Source of the DNA: Fundidesulfovibrio putealis DSM 16056 | Lineage (GTDB): Bacteria; Desulfobacterota; Desulfovibrionia; Desulfovibrionales; Desulfovibrionaceae | DNA length: 64,000 bases | Direction of reading: 5' to 3' | NCBI RefSeq assembly: GCF_000429325.1 | Contig: NZ_AUBQ01000012.1 | Location: forward strand, 62,001 to 126,000 | Shown: piece after piece, positions 18,027-26,472 of the stretch | Layout: the number at the start of each line of letters is the position of its first letter | Numbering within the stretch: position 1 is the stretch's first letter | The notes under the pieces: model-generated | Databases searched by the model: none | Seen by the model: the letters and a program-made list of their open reading frames with translations, nothing else | What the model was told of the DNA's origin: nothing | Program-made: the position numbers and the translations under genes

Positions 18027-20015
18027 ATGTCCGCGAACAACGAGATGGACCGCAAAGCAGTCGCCGTCATCAGGGGCCTCATCATGGACACCACCCGCAA
18101 GGCCAACTCCGGCCACCCGGGCGGGCCGATGTCTTCCGCAGACGTCGCCTATGTCCTTTTCAAGGAATTCCTCCGTTTCTCCCCGGACGACCACACCTGG
18201 TTCAACCGCGACCGCTTCGTGCTCTCGGCGGGACACGAGTCCGCCCTGCTCTACAGCCTGCTGACCTTCCAAGGTCTCCTGAACCTGGACGACCTCAAGA
18301 ACTTCCGCCAGTGGAAATCGCGCACGCCCGGCCACCCTGAGGTGCACCTCACCCCCGGCGTCGAGGCCACCACCGGCCCGCTGGGTCAGGGCTTCGCCAT
18401 GTCCGTGGGCATGGCCGCCGCAGAGACCATGCTGCGCGCCCGCCTCGGCGCGGACATCTGCGACCACCACACCTACGTGCTGGCCTCCGACGGCGACTTC
18501 CAGGAGCCCATCTGCCTGGGCGCGGCCTCCCTGGCCGGACACTGGGGACTGGGCAAGCTCATCGCTTTCTACGACTCCAACCAGATCCAGCTCTCCGGCC
18601 CCACCAAGCGCAGCGACTGCACCGACTACAAGAAGGTGTTCGAGGGCTTCTGCTGGCACGTGATCGAGATCGACGGCCACGACCACGAGGCCATCCGGGG
18701 GGCCATCCGCGCAGCCCAGGCCGAGACCGAGCGCCCCACGCTCATCATCTGCCACACCATCATCGCCAAGGGCACGGCCACCCGCGAGGGCGACTTCGAG
18801 ACCCACGGCGCGCCCCTGCCCGCCGACGAGATCGCTGCCACCAAGACCAAATGCGGCCTGAATCCCGCTGAGTGTTTCTCCCTGCCCCAGGACTCTGTGG
18901 AGCATTTCCGGGTCCGCTTCCCCGAGCTGCGCTCCCAGGCCGCAGAGTGGAACCGCACCCTGGAGACCCGGCTGGACAAGGACCCGGCCTTCCTGGACCT
19001 GTGGCGCGTGATGAAGCGCTCGCCCGGCAACCGCTCCTTCAAGTGGCCCGCCTTCGAGCCCGGCTCCAAGATCGCCACCCGCTCCGCCTGGGGCAAATGC
19101 CTGGAAGCCCTGGTTGACCAGCTTCCCATCCTGGTGGGCGGCTCGGCGGACCTCGACCCCTCCAACATGACCGTCAAGTTCCGCGAGATGGTGGGCAACT
19201 TCGGCCCCGAGAACCCCCTGGGACGCAACCTCGCCTTCGGCGTACGCGAGTTCCCCATGGGCGCGATCGTCAACGGCATCGCCCTGCATGGCGGACTGAT
19301 CCCCTTCGGGGCCACGTTCCTCATGTTCTCCGACTACGAGCGCAACGCGCTGCGCATGTCCGCCCTGCAGCATCTGCCCGCGCTGCACATCTTCACCCAT
19401 GACTCGTTCCACCTGGGCGAGGACGGCCCCACGCACCAGCCCATCGAGCACGTCAGCGCCCTGCGGCTCATCCCCAACATGCTGGTGATGCGCCCCTCCG
19501 ACGCCAACGAGACCGCGCTGTGCCTGGAGACCGCCTTGCAGCAGACCAGCAGGCCCACCTGCCTGATGCTCAGCCGCCAGAACCTTCCCACCATGGACCC
19601 GGCAGTCTATCCCGCCGTGGTGGACGGAGCGAAAAAGGGTGGCTACGTGCTGCGCGACGCCCCCGGCGGCAAGCCGGACCTGATCATCCTGGTCTCCGGC
19701 TCCGAGGCGCCCATGGCCCTGGCCGCCGCCGAGGCCCTGACCGAGCGCAAGGTGCGCGTGGTCAACATGCCCTGCATGGAGCTCTTCGACGAACAGCCCC
19801 AGCTCTACAAGGACGAAGTGCTGCCGCCTGAATGCTCCTGCCGGGTGGCCGTGGAGGCCGGACGCCCCGAACTCTGGTACAAGTACGTGGGCTGCGGCAG
19901 CCTGGTGCTCGGGCTCACCCACTTTGGTGACTCCGCACCCGCCGAGGTGCTGGCCAAGGAATACGGCTTCACCGCCGAGAACCTGGTCGCGCAGATCCGC
20001 GCCCGCCTGGCCTAG
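18027..20015 (+). CDS. tkt: Transketolase
   Basis: 662 residues, full length. Moves two-carbon ketol units between sugar phosphates using thiamine diphosphate and a divalent cation. N-terminal TPP half: ANSGHPGGPMSSAD (His30), the second conserved His in SAGHESALLY, and the TPP/metal motif GDGDFQEP...N as ASDGDFQEP with DSNQIQ. Central: HDSFHLGEDGPTHQP, which holds catalytic Glu/His positions. RBS AAGGGG 10 bases upstream. Second gene of rpiB-tkt, ended by a strong terminator at 20061-20099. Confidence 0.97.
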   Translation: MSANNEMDRKAVAVIRGLIMDTTRKANSGHPGGPMSSADVAYVLFKEFLRFSPDDHTWFNRDRFVLSAGHESALLYSLLTFQGLLNLDDLKNFRQWKSRTPGHPEVHLTPGVEATTGPLGQGFAMSVGMAAAETMLRARLGADICDHHTYVLASDGDFQEPICLGAASLAGHWGLGKLIAFYDSNQIQLSGPTKRSDCTDYKKVFEGFCWHVIEIDGHDHEAIRGAIRAAQAETERPTLIICHTIIAKGTATREGDFETHGAPLPADEIAATKTKCGLNPAECFSLPQDSVEHFRVRFPELRSQAAEWNRTLETRLDKDPAFLDLWRVMKRSPGNRSFKWPAFEPGSKIATRSAWGKCLEALVDQLPILVGGSADLDPSNMTVKFREMVGNFGPENPLGRNLAFGVREFPMGAIVNGIALHGGLIPFGATFLMFSDYERNALRMSALQHLPALHIFTHDSFHLGEDGPTHQPIEHVSALRLIPNMLVMRPSDANETALCLETALQQTSRPTCLMLSRQNLPTMDPAVYPAVVDGAKKGGYVLRDAPGGKPDLIILVSGSEAPMALAAAEALTERKVRVVNMPCMELFDEQPQLYKDEVLPPECSCRVAVEAGRPELWYKYVGCGSLVLGLTHFGDSAPAEVLAKEYGFTAENLVAQIRARLA

Positions 20016-20060
20016 CGCCGGAGGACATACCTCGGCGCGCCGGGAACGCATCGACATCCA

Positions 20061-20099
20061 AGAGTCCCCGCCTCCATGTGGAGGCGGGGACTCTTTTTT
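20061..20099 (+). terminator. Strong Rho-independent terminator of rpiB-tkt
   Basis: 15-bp stem agagtccccgcctcc / gaggcggggactct with loop atgtg and six following T. Confidence 0.93.
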
Positions 20100-20579
20100 G
20101 CTTTCAACGCGGTGTCCTGCATCAATCCCGTGCAATAATCCGCTCGGTTACGGCTTTGGATGCTGCCAAAGGCGAGATCGCGACGTGACGACGTCGCATG
20201 AAACCATGGGACCATGCAGCGCCCGATTTGGCAAAGAGGAAATCATGGCGTGGTTTCCGCCTGGAATGCGCTGGATGTGCGCTGATCCAACGCGATTGGA
20301 CAGCAGGATTATCCCGCACGTGCGCACGGCAAGAACGCCGCATGGCAACACGCTCCTAGGTATGCGGAAATCAACCTGAAGTGGATCCGCCCCCCTGCGG
20401 GGCCCGGCTTGTCGCAGCAGTTAAATTTTTTTAATCCTCAAATTTTACCTTGACTCTTTTGAAAATGCATTTACCTTCTTTCGGCAAACGGCATCGATCT
20501 TGTTGAGTGTTGGGTCAAGCGTGTGCTTCGCTCCAATTTGATAAGAATGAATGCCAAATACATTTTGGAGTTTATGCAC
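20100..20579 (+). other. 480-base region without a convincing gene; AT-rich leader of the RRM gene
   Basis: No well-supported gene. A 44-codon frame at 20245-20379 has AAGAGGAAAT upstream but no recognisable protein features. From about 20400 the DNA turns AT-rich (AAATTTTTTTAATCC, TTTTACCTTGACTC), which fits a promoter and a long 5' leader of the RNA-binding-protein gene at 20580. A TTGACT at about 20452 is a possible -35 box; the -10 is not clear. Confidence 0.4.
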
Positions 20580-20882
20580 ATGGCCAAGAAACTTTACGTC
20601 GGCAACCTTCCCTTCTCCGCTTCCGAAGACGATGTCCGTGATTACTTCGCCCCCTACGGCGAGGTGATCTCCGTTGCCCTGATCACCGATCGCGAGACCG
20701 GTCGCCTTCGTGGCTTCGGATTCGTCGAGATGAACGATGAAGGTGCGCTTGCCGCCGTTGAAGCCCTGGACGGCCAGAGCTTCCAGGGTCGCAACCTGAA
20801 GATCAACGAAGCTCAGGAGCGTCCCCGCCGCCAGTACAATGACAACCCCCGCTCCGGTGGCGGTGGCCGTCGTCCCTGGTAA
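20580..20882 (+). CDS. RRM-domain RNA-binding protein
   Basis: 100 residues: one RNA-recognition motif with RNP2 LYVGNLPF (about 4-11) and RNP1 RGFGFVEM (about 41-48), and a short Arg/Gly-rich tail (RPRRQ...RSGGGGRRPW). Bacterial single-RRM proteins of this kind (cyanobacterial Rbp-like) bind single-stranded RNA and are often cold-induced. The ATG at 20580 is preferred over the one at 20574 because GGAG is then 9 bases away. It has a long AT-rich leader and its own terminator, so is a single transcription unit. Confidence 0.93.
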   Translation: MAKKLYVGNLPFSASEDDVRDYFAPYGEVISVALITDRETGRLRGFGFVEMNDEGALAAVEALDGQSFQGRNLKINEAQERPRRQYNDNPRSGGGGRRPW

Positions 20883-20904
20883 TCCGGGCAGACTGACCAT
20901 TCCA

Positions 20905-20938
20905 GGCCCCATCCCCAAAGGGATGGGGCCTTTTTTTT
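20905..20938 (+). terminator. Strong terminator of the RRM gene
   Basis: Stem ggccccatcc / ggatggggcc with a short CCAAAG loop and eight T. Confidence 0.93.
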
Positions 20939-20965
20939 ACACTGCTACCAGCCGGAGGTGAATCA

Positions 20966-21184
20966 ATGGCCAAAGAAGACGGCATCGAAATAGCCGGCGT
21001 GGTTCAGGAAGCCCTTCCCGGAACTGTGTTTGAAGTCAAGTTGGAGACCGGGCAGACCGTTCTGGCCTATCTCTGCGGCAAAATGCGCAAGTTCCGTATC
21101 AAGATCCTTCCTGGAGACTCTGTCAAGGTGATGATGTCTCCCTACGACCTGACCAAAGGCCGCATCACTTTCCGCGCGAAATAG
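20966..21184 (+). CDS. infA: Translation initiation factor IF-1, copy 2
   Basis: 72 residues, intact, with the IF-1 pattern [60 protein letters not shown] 6 bases before ATG. It differs from copy 1 at roughly a third of positions, with Cys in place of the usual Ser before GKMRK. Its place straight after an RNA-binding protein hints at a condition-specific role. A long hairpin follows. Confidence 0.96.
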   Translation: MAKEDGIEIAGVVQEALPGTVFEVKLETGQTVLAYLCGKMRKFRIKILPGDSVKVMMSPYDLTKGRITFRAK

Positions 21185-21218
21185 TGCGCGCGCGGCAGAC
21201 CGTAACGCCGCCGTATGC

Positions 21219-21261
21219 ATTGAGGGCGGGCTTCCCCACGGGAGGCCCGCCCTCAATCTTT
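21219..21261 (+). terminator. Long terminator hairpin after infA copy 2
   Basis: Arms attgagggcggg (21219-21230) and cccgccctcaat (21246-21257) with further pairing inside, then CTTT. Confidence 0.85.
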
Positions 21262-21315
21262 ACGTCGTGCGGGATTTTCACTACCCTGCTGCCCCACCAA
21301 CACCCTGGAGGAAAC

Positions 21316-22299
21316 ATGGAAGCACCCGACCGCAACCTCGCCCTTGACCTTGTCCGCGTGACCGAAGCAGCCGCCCTGGCCAGCGCCAGATGGCTCGGCA
21401 AAGGCGACAAGAACGCCGGGGATGGGGCCGCCGTGGACGCCATGCGGCTGTGCTTTGACTCGATCAACATCCAAGGAGTCATCGTCATCGGCGAAGGCGA
21501 AAAGGATGAAGCCCCCATGCTCTTCAACGGCGAATCCGTCGGTTCCGGCACCGGCCCGGCCATGGACGTGGCCGTGGACCCGGTTGAAGGCACGCGGCTG
21601 CTGGCGTATGGCCGCCCCAACGCCATCTCCGTGGTGGGCTGCGCTCCCAAGGGCTCCATGTTCGACCCCGGCCCCAGCTTCTACATGCAGAAGCTGGTCG
21701 TGCCCTCGCAGGCCAAGGACGCCGTGGACCTGGACGCACCGGTTCAGGACAACCTCCTGGGTATAGCCAAGGCCCTGGACAAGGACGTGGACGACCTGGT
21801 GGTGTTCGTTCTGGACAAGCCCCGGCATTCGAAGCTCATCGCGGACATCCGGGCCACCGGGGCGCGCATCCAGCTGCACACCGACGGCGACGTGGCCGGT
21901 TCGCTCATGGCCCTCGACCCCAAGGACATGGTGGACGTGATGATGGGCACGGGCGGCACCCCCGAAGGCGTGCTCTCGGCCTGCGCCATCCGCGCCGTTG
22001 GCGGGCAGATGCTGGCCCGGCTCGATCCCCAGTCCGAGGAGGAGCGCAACAACCTGCTGGACGCTGGCTTCGACCTGAAGCGCGTGCTCACCGCAGAGGA
22101 ACTCGTCTCCAGCGGCGACACCTTCTTCGCGGCCACGGGCATCTCCGGCGGAAAATGGCTCGAGGGCGTGAGCTTCTCGGGGCACGGCGCGGTGACGCAC
22201 TCGCTGGTCCTGCGCGGCAAGACCGGCACCGTCAGGCGCATCGAGTCCCACCATACCTGGGACAAGCTCATGGCTTTCAGCTCCGTGAAGTACGACTAG
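21316..22299 (+). CDS. glpX: Fructose-1,6-bisphosphatase class II
   Basis: 327 residues from ATG 21316 (GGAGG 5 bases upstream). GlpX hydrolyses fructose 1,6-bisphosphate in gluconeogenesis. Visible motifs: GDKNAGDGAAVDAMR (about 30-44), GEGEKDEAPML with metal-binding Glu residues (about 59-69), DPVEGTRL (about 88-95), and the substrate region GTGGTPEGVLSACA. Cytoplasmic, no leader. Alone in its unit, closed by the hairpin at 22327-22356. Together with rpiB and tkt it forms a sugar-phosphate cluster. Confidence 0.97.
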   Translation: MEAPDRNLALDLVRVTEAAALASARWLGKGDKNAGDGAAVDAMRLCFDSINIQGVIVIGEGEKDEAPMLFNGESVGSGTGPAMDVAVDPVEGTRLLAYGRPNAISVVGCAPKGSMFDPGPSFYMQKLVVPSQAKDAVDLDAPVQDNLLGIAKALDKDVDDLVVFVLDKPRHSKLIADIRATGARIQLHTDGDVAGSLMALDPKDMVDVMMGTGGTPEGVLSACAIRAVGGQMLARLDPQSEEERNNLLDAGFDLKRVLTAEELVSSGDTFFAATGISGGKWLEGVSFSGHGAVTHSLVLRGKTGTVRRIESHHTWDKLMAFSSVKYD

Positions 22300-22326
22300 A
22301 GAATTCGCCGCAGCGCAGATCAAGAA

Positions 22327-22356
22327 AAAGGGCAGGTTCCGTCGAACCTGCCCTTT
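22327..22356. terminator. Terminator hairpin between glpX and the convergent gene
   Basis: 13-bp stem aaagggcaggttc / gaacctgcccttt with a CGTC loop; may serve both strands. Confidence 0.88.
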
Positions 22357-22469
22357 GCGTTTCGATATTTTCCGGCAGCGCCTTCAAAGCCCGTTAGTCC
22401 GGATTGCGCCCCCGAAAACCAAAGCCGGAGGGTGGGTACGGCGCTTCTCGGGAGAGGCACTTCCCCTTG

Positions 22470-23228
22470 CTAACGCTTTTTCGCCTTGCCCTTGCCAACG
22501 GGCAGGGGGTCCTGCCCCACGGGCGTGGCCTCGATCACTTCCAGCACGTTGCCCGGCTTTACAAGCCCCGTCACTTTAAGGTGCACGTTGACCAGATTGC
22601 GGGGGTGGAAGCAGAGATCGTCCAGGCAGCCGTAAATATTTCCGTCGTCGGCGCGGAAACGGGCGCAGTAGTAAAAGGGATCGTCCTCACCGCCCACGTT
22701 GGAACTGGACCCGCTGCGCACGCACCCTTCAAAGCGTCCTGTCAGCCTGACCTGCTGCACGCCGGGGTCGTATCCCATGAAGGATATGCGGGTAAGATAC
22801 GGCACGGTGGACGCGCTCCCCGGATACACGGACGCCACGGCCAGACGAAGTGTCTGGCCTTTGCCCGAGAAGGCCAGGCTCTGGGGCTTGTCCGTATCCT
22901 TGAAGGTGAGGCTGACCGTCGCGCCGTCCTTGAAGCTCAGGACAGCGTTCCTGATGCGCCCGTACTGGCGGTGCGTTCCGGATTCGGACCAGCCGTTCAC
23001 CACGGTGACCCCCGTGATGACCATGGGCCTGCCGAAATCGAACTCGATCCACTCCCCGAGCGCCACGCCCTGGGTGTTGGACGGGTTCACCAGACGGGCC
23101 AGGTTCGCCCCGGATTCAGCGTTCCCGGAAGCGTCGATCTGAAAGGACAGGGGCAGGGAGACCTGGGATTTCTGAGCCCAGGCCGGACAGGCCGAAAAAA
23201 TCATGAGAAGGAGCAGGAGCGCGGGCAT
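22470..23228 (-). CDS. Exported protein with discoidin-like (NADase-type glycan-binding) domain
   Basis: 252 residues from ATG 23228: a signal peptide (MPALLLLLMIFSACPAWAQ), then a jelly-roll domain with the pattern GVALGEWIEFDFGRP...ITGVTVVNGWSES...RIRNAVLSFKDG...VTLRLAVASVYPGS (quoted in parts), matching the NADase-type glycan-binding/discoidin family. A second C-terminal part with four cysteines (YYCARF, YGCLDDLCF) looks like a small beta domain with OB-like character. It starts 14 bases after the stop of the MotB gene and is probably co-transcribed. Ligand unknown; extracytoplasmic glycan binding is inferred. Confidence 0.72.
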   Translation of the reverse strand: MPALLLLLMIFSACPAWAQKSQVSLPLSFQIDASGNAESGANLARLVNPSNTQGVALGEWIEFDFGRPMVITGVTVVNGWSESGTHRQYGRIRNAVLSFKDGATVSLTFKDTDKPQSLAFSGKGQTLRLAVASVYPGSASTVPYLTRISFMGYDPGVQQVRLTGRFEGCVRSGSSSNVGGEDDPFYYCARFRADDGNIYGCLDDLCFHPRNLVNVHLKVTGLVKPGNVLEVIEATPVGQDPLPVGKGKAKKR

Positions 23229-23242
23229 GGTGTGATGCTTTC

Positions 23243-24013
23243 TCAATAGAGGTTGGCCATTTCCTGGGAGTGGTACAGGAACTCCACCCGGCGGTTGATG
23301 GCGCGGTTCTGGTCGGAGGTGTTGGGGGCGATGGGGTTGCTGTCCGCGTAGGCGGCGGCCTTGACCCGGGTGGAGGGGATGCCCCCCTTCTCCACGATGT
23401 AACGCACGCAGGAGGCCGCTCGCATCGCGGAGAGCTCGAACTTGGACATGTTGCCGCCGTTGCCCGCTTCCACGTCGTCGGTATGGCCGCGCACCACAAG
23501 GTCCACCTTGATCTTTTTCATCACGCTGACCACGTCGTCCAGCAGCTTGAGGGCTTCGGGCTTGAGCTGCGGCGAGCCCGGCTGGAACATCACGGCGTTG
23601 TTGACGTGCAGCAGCACCCCGACCTTGTCCGAACTCACGCCGGAGTTCTTCTTCAGGTTGGGGTTGTTTTCCATGAGCTGCTTGATCATCAGGGCGACCT
23701 CGTACTGGAGCTTCTCCTCCTGGGAGAGCTTGAACTGGGGCGTGCCCTGCTGCACATCCTTGGCGATGTAGGTCGGCAGCACCACGGTCTCCTGCGGGCG
23801 ATCGCGCTTGGGCAGGTCCTGGTCCTGGAAGAAGACGGAGATCTGTTCCTTCTGCTGGGGCTTCAAGGCCATGGTCAGCCAGAGCAGCAGAAACAGCGCC
23901 ATCATGGCCGTGACGAAGTCCGCGTAGGCAACCTTCCAGCTTCCGCCGTGGGCTCCTGCGTGTGATTCGTCCTCTTTCTTGACGATGATCGGCGCCGGTT
24001 TGTTCTTGGACAT
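23243..24013 (-). CDS. motB: MotB-type flagellar stator protein (OmpA-like peptidoglycan-binding)
   Basis: 256 residues: short cytoplasmic N-terminus, one transmembrane helix (about 29-50) carrying the proton-accepting Asp32 in VAYADFVTAMMALF, a plug/linker, and a C-terminal OmpA domain (about 130-250: VVRGHTDDVEAG, NRAINRRVEF) that anchors to peptidoglycan. MotB and MotA form the stator unit driving flagellar rotation. No motA is next to it; the gene is followed by a glycan-binding-type exported protein instead, so it could also be a MotB-like protein of another ExbBD/MotAB-class machine. Confidence 0.88.
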   Translation of the reverse strand: MSKNKPAPIIVKKEDESHAGAHGGSWKVAYADFVTAMMALFLLLWLTMALKPQQKEQISVFFQDQDLPKRDRPQETVVLPTYIAKDVQQGTPQFKLSQEEKLQYEVALMIKQLMENNPNLKKNSGVSSDKVGVLLHVNNAVMFQPGSPQLKPEALKLLDDVVSVMKKIKVDLVVRGHTDDVEAGNGGNMSKFELSAMRAASCVRYIVEKGGIPSTRVKAAAYADSNPIAPNTSDQNRAINRRVEFLYHSQEMANLY

Positions 24014-24147
24014 GCAGTAATCCAGAGTGGAGCAACCCGCTCTTATACTCTTCTGTAAATTGTCCCGACCGGGATATCAACCACGTGCTGCGCTTCCCGC
24101 AAAAAATCCGCTCCAGCCTCCAATACCGCCGACTCTCTCCTGAAGTT

Positions 24148-25074
24148 CTATCCGATGAAGAACTTGACGTTGGCGTACATGAGCCCCGAAAGCCCCGCCA
24201 CGGCAAGCAGGCAGGCCGCCACACAGTGGAGCTTAAGGCGAAGCGGGTTCTGATTCCTGATGACCAGCCCCCAGAGGGTGCAGGCCATGAGCAGGCACAC
24301 CAGGGCCACGCCCTCGCCCCAGAAGAAGAACGGGCGCACCGGGAGGTCGCGCACGAGGGGCCAGATGCGGGCGAATATCCCTGCCAGCGCAGCCAGCGCG
24401 GCGAACGTGGAGAACAGAGCCCACTTGCTGGCCAGTTTCAGTGCGAAGTTGTAATAGTCGCGACCGAAATCGTCCTTGTCGCGGCGGTAGATCAGATAGA
24501 GCGTTGAATATGCTCCGGCCAGGGCCAGGCTCAGGGGCAGGGACAACCCCAGGAGCAGCCAGGACGAGGATTCCAGCGGGGGAAGAAAAAAGGACGGGTC
24601 GGCTCCGGGTTCGGCTGCGCTCAGTACGAAATGGCGCAGAAAAGCCAGGAACATGTAGCCGAACCCCCAGGCAGCCGCCGTGGAGGCGCACCCGATGACG
24701 GCGTGCGCCAGGCGTTTGTCCTTCAGGGCCTGCCACGCGGCGCGGAACACCAGGGCCAGTCCGGCGGCCAGAACCAGCGCGGCAGCCAGCGGCATCACGG
24801 GCAGCGGCCAGCCCAGCCAGAAGGAGGCCACAGCCGGGAAGCCCTTCTGCACCAGGGCAGCGCCCGCGCCGATGCCCACGGCGGCGACCAGTCCGGCCAA
24901 CAGGCACAGTGTGGCGGTCTGCTGGCCGTATTTGTCGCGGAAAACCTTCACCCTCTTGGGCGGGTTGACCAAAAGGACGGCACTGGTCACGGGCAGCCCG
25001 GCAGCGGCCAGGGCCAGGGACAGTGGCAGGCAGACGAGGGCCGTGAAGGCCGCGAAGAGATAGTGCTCGTTCAC
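24148..25074 (-). CDS. Polytopic membrane protein, unknown function
   Basis: 308 residues from GTG 25074 (AAGGAG 11 bases upstream); the frame extends to 25161 without a better start. About eight hydrophobic helices spread through the length (for example ALVCLPLSLALAAAGLP, LCLLAGLVAAVGIGAGAAL, VMPLAAALVLAAGLALVF, SWLLLGLSLPLSLALAGAY, WALFSTFAALAALAGIFARIW in part, LVCLLMACTLWGLV, LAVAGLSGLMYANV). Loops carry conserved-looking charged pieces (KRVKVFRDKYGQQ, YRRDKDDFGRDYY). I recognise no family; it may be a cytochrome-associated or transport-type membrane subunit restricted to sulfate reducers. Divergent from the CpoB-like gene. Confidence 0.7.
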   Translation of the reverse strand: MNEHYLFAAFTALVCLPLSLALAAAGLPVTSAVLLVNPPKRVKVFRDKYGQQTATLCLLAGLVAAVGIGAGAALVQKGFPAVASFWLGWPLPVMPLAAALVLAAGLALVFRAAWQALKDKRLAHAVIGCASTAAAWGFGYMFLAFLRHFVLSAAEPGADPSFFLPPLESSSWLLLGLSLPLSLALAGAYSTLYLIYRRDKDDFGRDYYNFALKLASKWALFSTFAALAALAGIFARIWPLVRDLPVRPFFFWGEGVALVCLLMACTLWGLVIRNQNPLRLKLHCVAACLLAVAGLSGLMYANVKFFIG

Positions 25075-25268
25075 GCTGAACCGGACTCCTTGATTGCATG
25101 GGGCCGCACAAGACGCGGCGCGGCTTTTTTGCCCCAATTCCTTGCAGGATGCAATGAACATGGAGCATGTGAATCAATATGGATTCGACTTTGCCGTATC
25201 CTTCGGCCCAGGCCACTTGCAATCGTGGCAACACTCAATTATCGTTTGGGAAACTATTGGAGGATGCG

Positions 25269-26468
25269 GTGAAACGATTCGGCCTGACCGCCCTGAGCCT
25301 GGCGCTCGCCATTTCCGGCTGCGCCCAGAACAAGGGCAAGGACGCCCAGACATCCCGGCTGGACAACCTGGAAGCAGGCTTCTCCCGTTTTCAGGAGCAG
25401 CAGCGCGCCAGGGACGCCGACATCGACTCCAAACTGCGCGACATCGCCTCCCGCCTGGACCGCCTGAACTCCGGCCAGCCGCCCGTGCAGGCCGGAAAGG
25501 CCCAAACTCCCAAGGCACCTGCCAGCGCCCAACGCCCCGGAAAGCAGCCAATAGTGGCCGGGCAGATCATCCCGCTGGCCCCGCAGCAGAACGCAGGCGC
25601 GCCCCAACCAGCTGCTCAGGCCGCGCCGCAGGCTATTCCCCAGGCCGCTGGACAGCCACTGCCCCCAGGAAAGCCTGCCAAACCGATGACATCGCCCGCC
25701 TCCCAACCAGCGGCGCAGCCCCTGCCCGCTTCGCAGGGGCAGCAGGCCGCAGCAATCCCACAGACAGCTCCCCAGCCAGCAGCCTCGCCCTTGAGGCCGC
25801 ACGTGGTCACGGTGAATGATCTCCCCAGGCCGGGCCAGCCCCTGGCGATGTCCCCGGCCCCGCAGCCAAAACAGCCAGTCCCTCTGGAATCCGCGCGCCA
25901 CGGCAAGGGCAAGGCCCCCCGGCAGGCGGCTCCCCAGGCCGCATCCGCGCAGCCGCTCGCACCGGCCCCGCAACCCCTGACGCCAGCCGCTCCGGCTCCT
26001 CAGCCCGTCCCTGCAACTCCGGCTGCCCCGCTCCCCCCGGCCGTTCCCGGAGCCTCCGGCGGCCCCGTGGCCCAGCCTCCGGCAGCGGACATACAGGAAC
26101 AACTCCTCTACACCGAAGCCCTGCGTTCGGTATCGGCCAATCGCAACGACGAAGGCCGCAAGAAATTCAACGACTTCCTGGCCAAGTACCCCTCCTCCAG
26201 CAAGACGCCCGAAGTCCTGTTCTGGATCGGCGAGAGCTACATGGGCGACAAGAGCTACAACCAGGCCGTGATGTCCTTCAAGGAAGTGACCACCCGCTTC
26301 CCCAAGGACCCCAAGTCCGGCGAGTCGCTCTTTCGCATCGCCGACGCCTACGAGCGCCTGGGCGACAAATCCAACGCCGTGTTCCACCTGAAGCTTCTGG
26401 TGGACGAGCATCCCAATTCGGAGTTCGTCGGCAAAGCCAAACAGAAATTGAAGCAGCTGGGCCAGTGA
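25269..26468 (+). CDS. CpoB/YbgF-like lipoprotein with Pro/Ala/Gln-rich linker
   Basis: 399 residues from GTG 25269 (GGAGG 7 bases upstream; the open frame to 25179 is discounted). Lipobox ISGC (Cys about 17), a coiled coil (about 30-75), a very long low-complexity Pro/Ala/Gln-rich linker (about 75-275), and C-terminal TPRs (about 280-395: EGRKKFNDFLAKYPSS, QAVMSFKEVTTRFPKD, NAVFHLKLLVDEHPNS), the YbgF/CpoB arrangement. CpoB links Tol-Pal constriction with peptidoglycan synthesis; the tol-pal genes are not here. The linker is longer than usual. Four bases precede dprA. Confidence 0.82.
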   Translation: MKRFGLTALSLALAISGCAQNKGKDAQTSRLDNLEAGFSRFQEQQRARDADIDSKLRDIASRLDRLNSGQPPVQAGKAQTPKAPASAQRPGKQPIVAGQIIPLAPQQNAGAPQPAAQAAPQAIPQAAGQPLPPGKPAKPMTSPASQPAAQPLPASQGQQAAAIPQTAPQPAASPLRPHVVTVNDLPRPGQPLAMSPAPQPKQPVPLESARHGKGKAPRQAAPQAASAQPLAPAPQPLTPAAPAPQPVPATPAAPLPPAVPGASGGPVAQPPAADIQEQLLYTEALRSVSANRNDEGRKKFNDFLAKYPSSSKTPEVLFWIGESYMGDKSYNQAVMSFKEVTTRFPKDPKSGESLFRIADAYERLGDKSNAVFHLKLLVDEHPNSEFVGKAKQKLKQLGQ

Positions 26469-26472
26469 CCCC

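Noticed and set aside
17439-20135. 898-codon open frame on the minus strand opposite rpiB and tkt
   Set aside because: Shadow of GC-rich genes; no domain; rich in His/Gly/Val/Leu as expected from antisense of high-GC codons.
20245-20379. 44-codon frame with an AAGAGGAAAT upstream
   Set aside because: No known features; codon pattern not convincing; kept only as a note in the intergenic entry.
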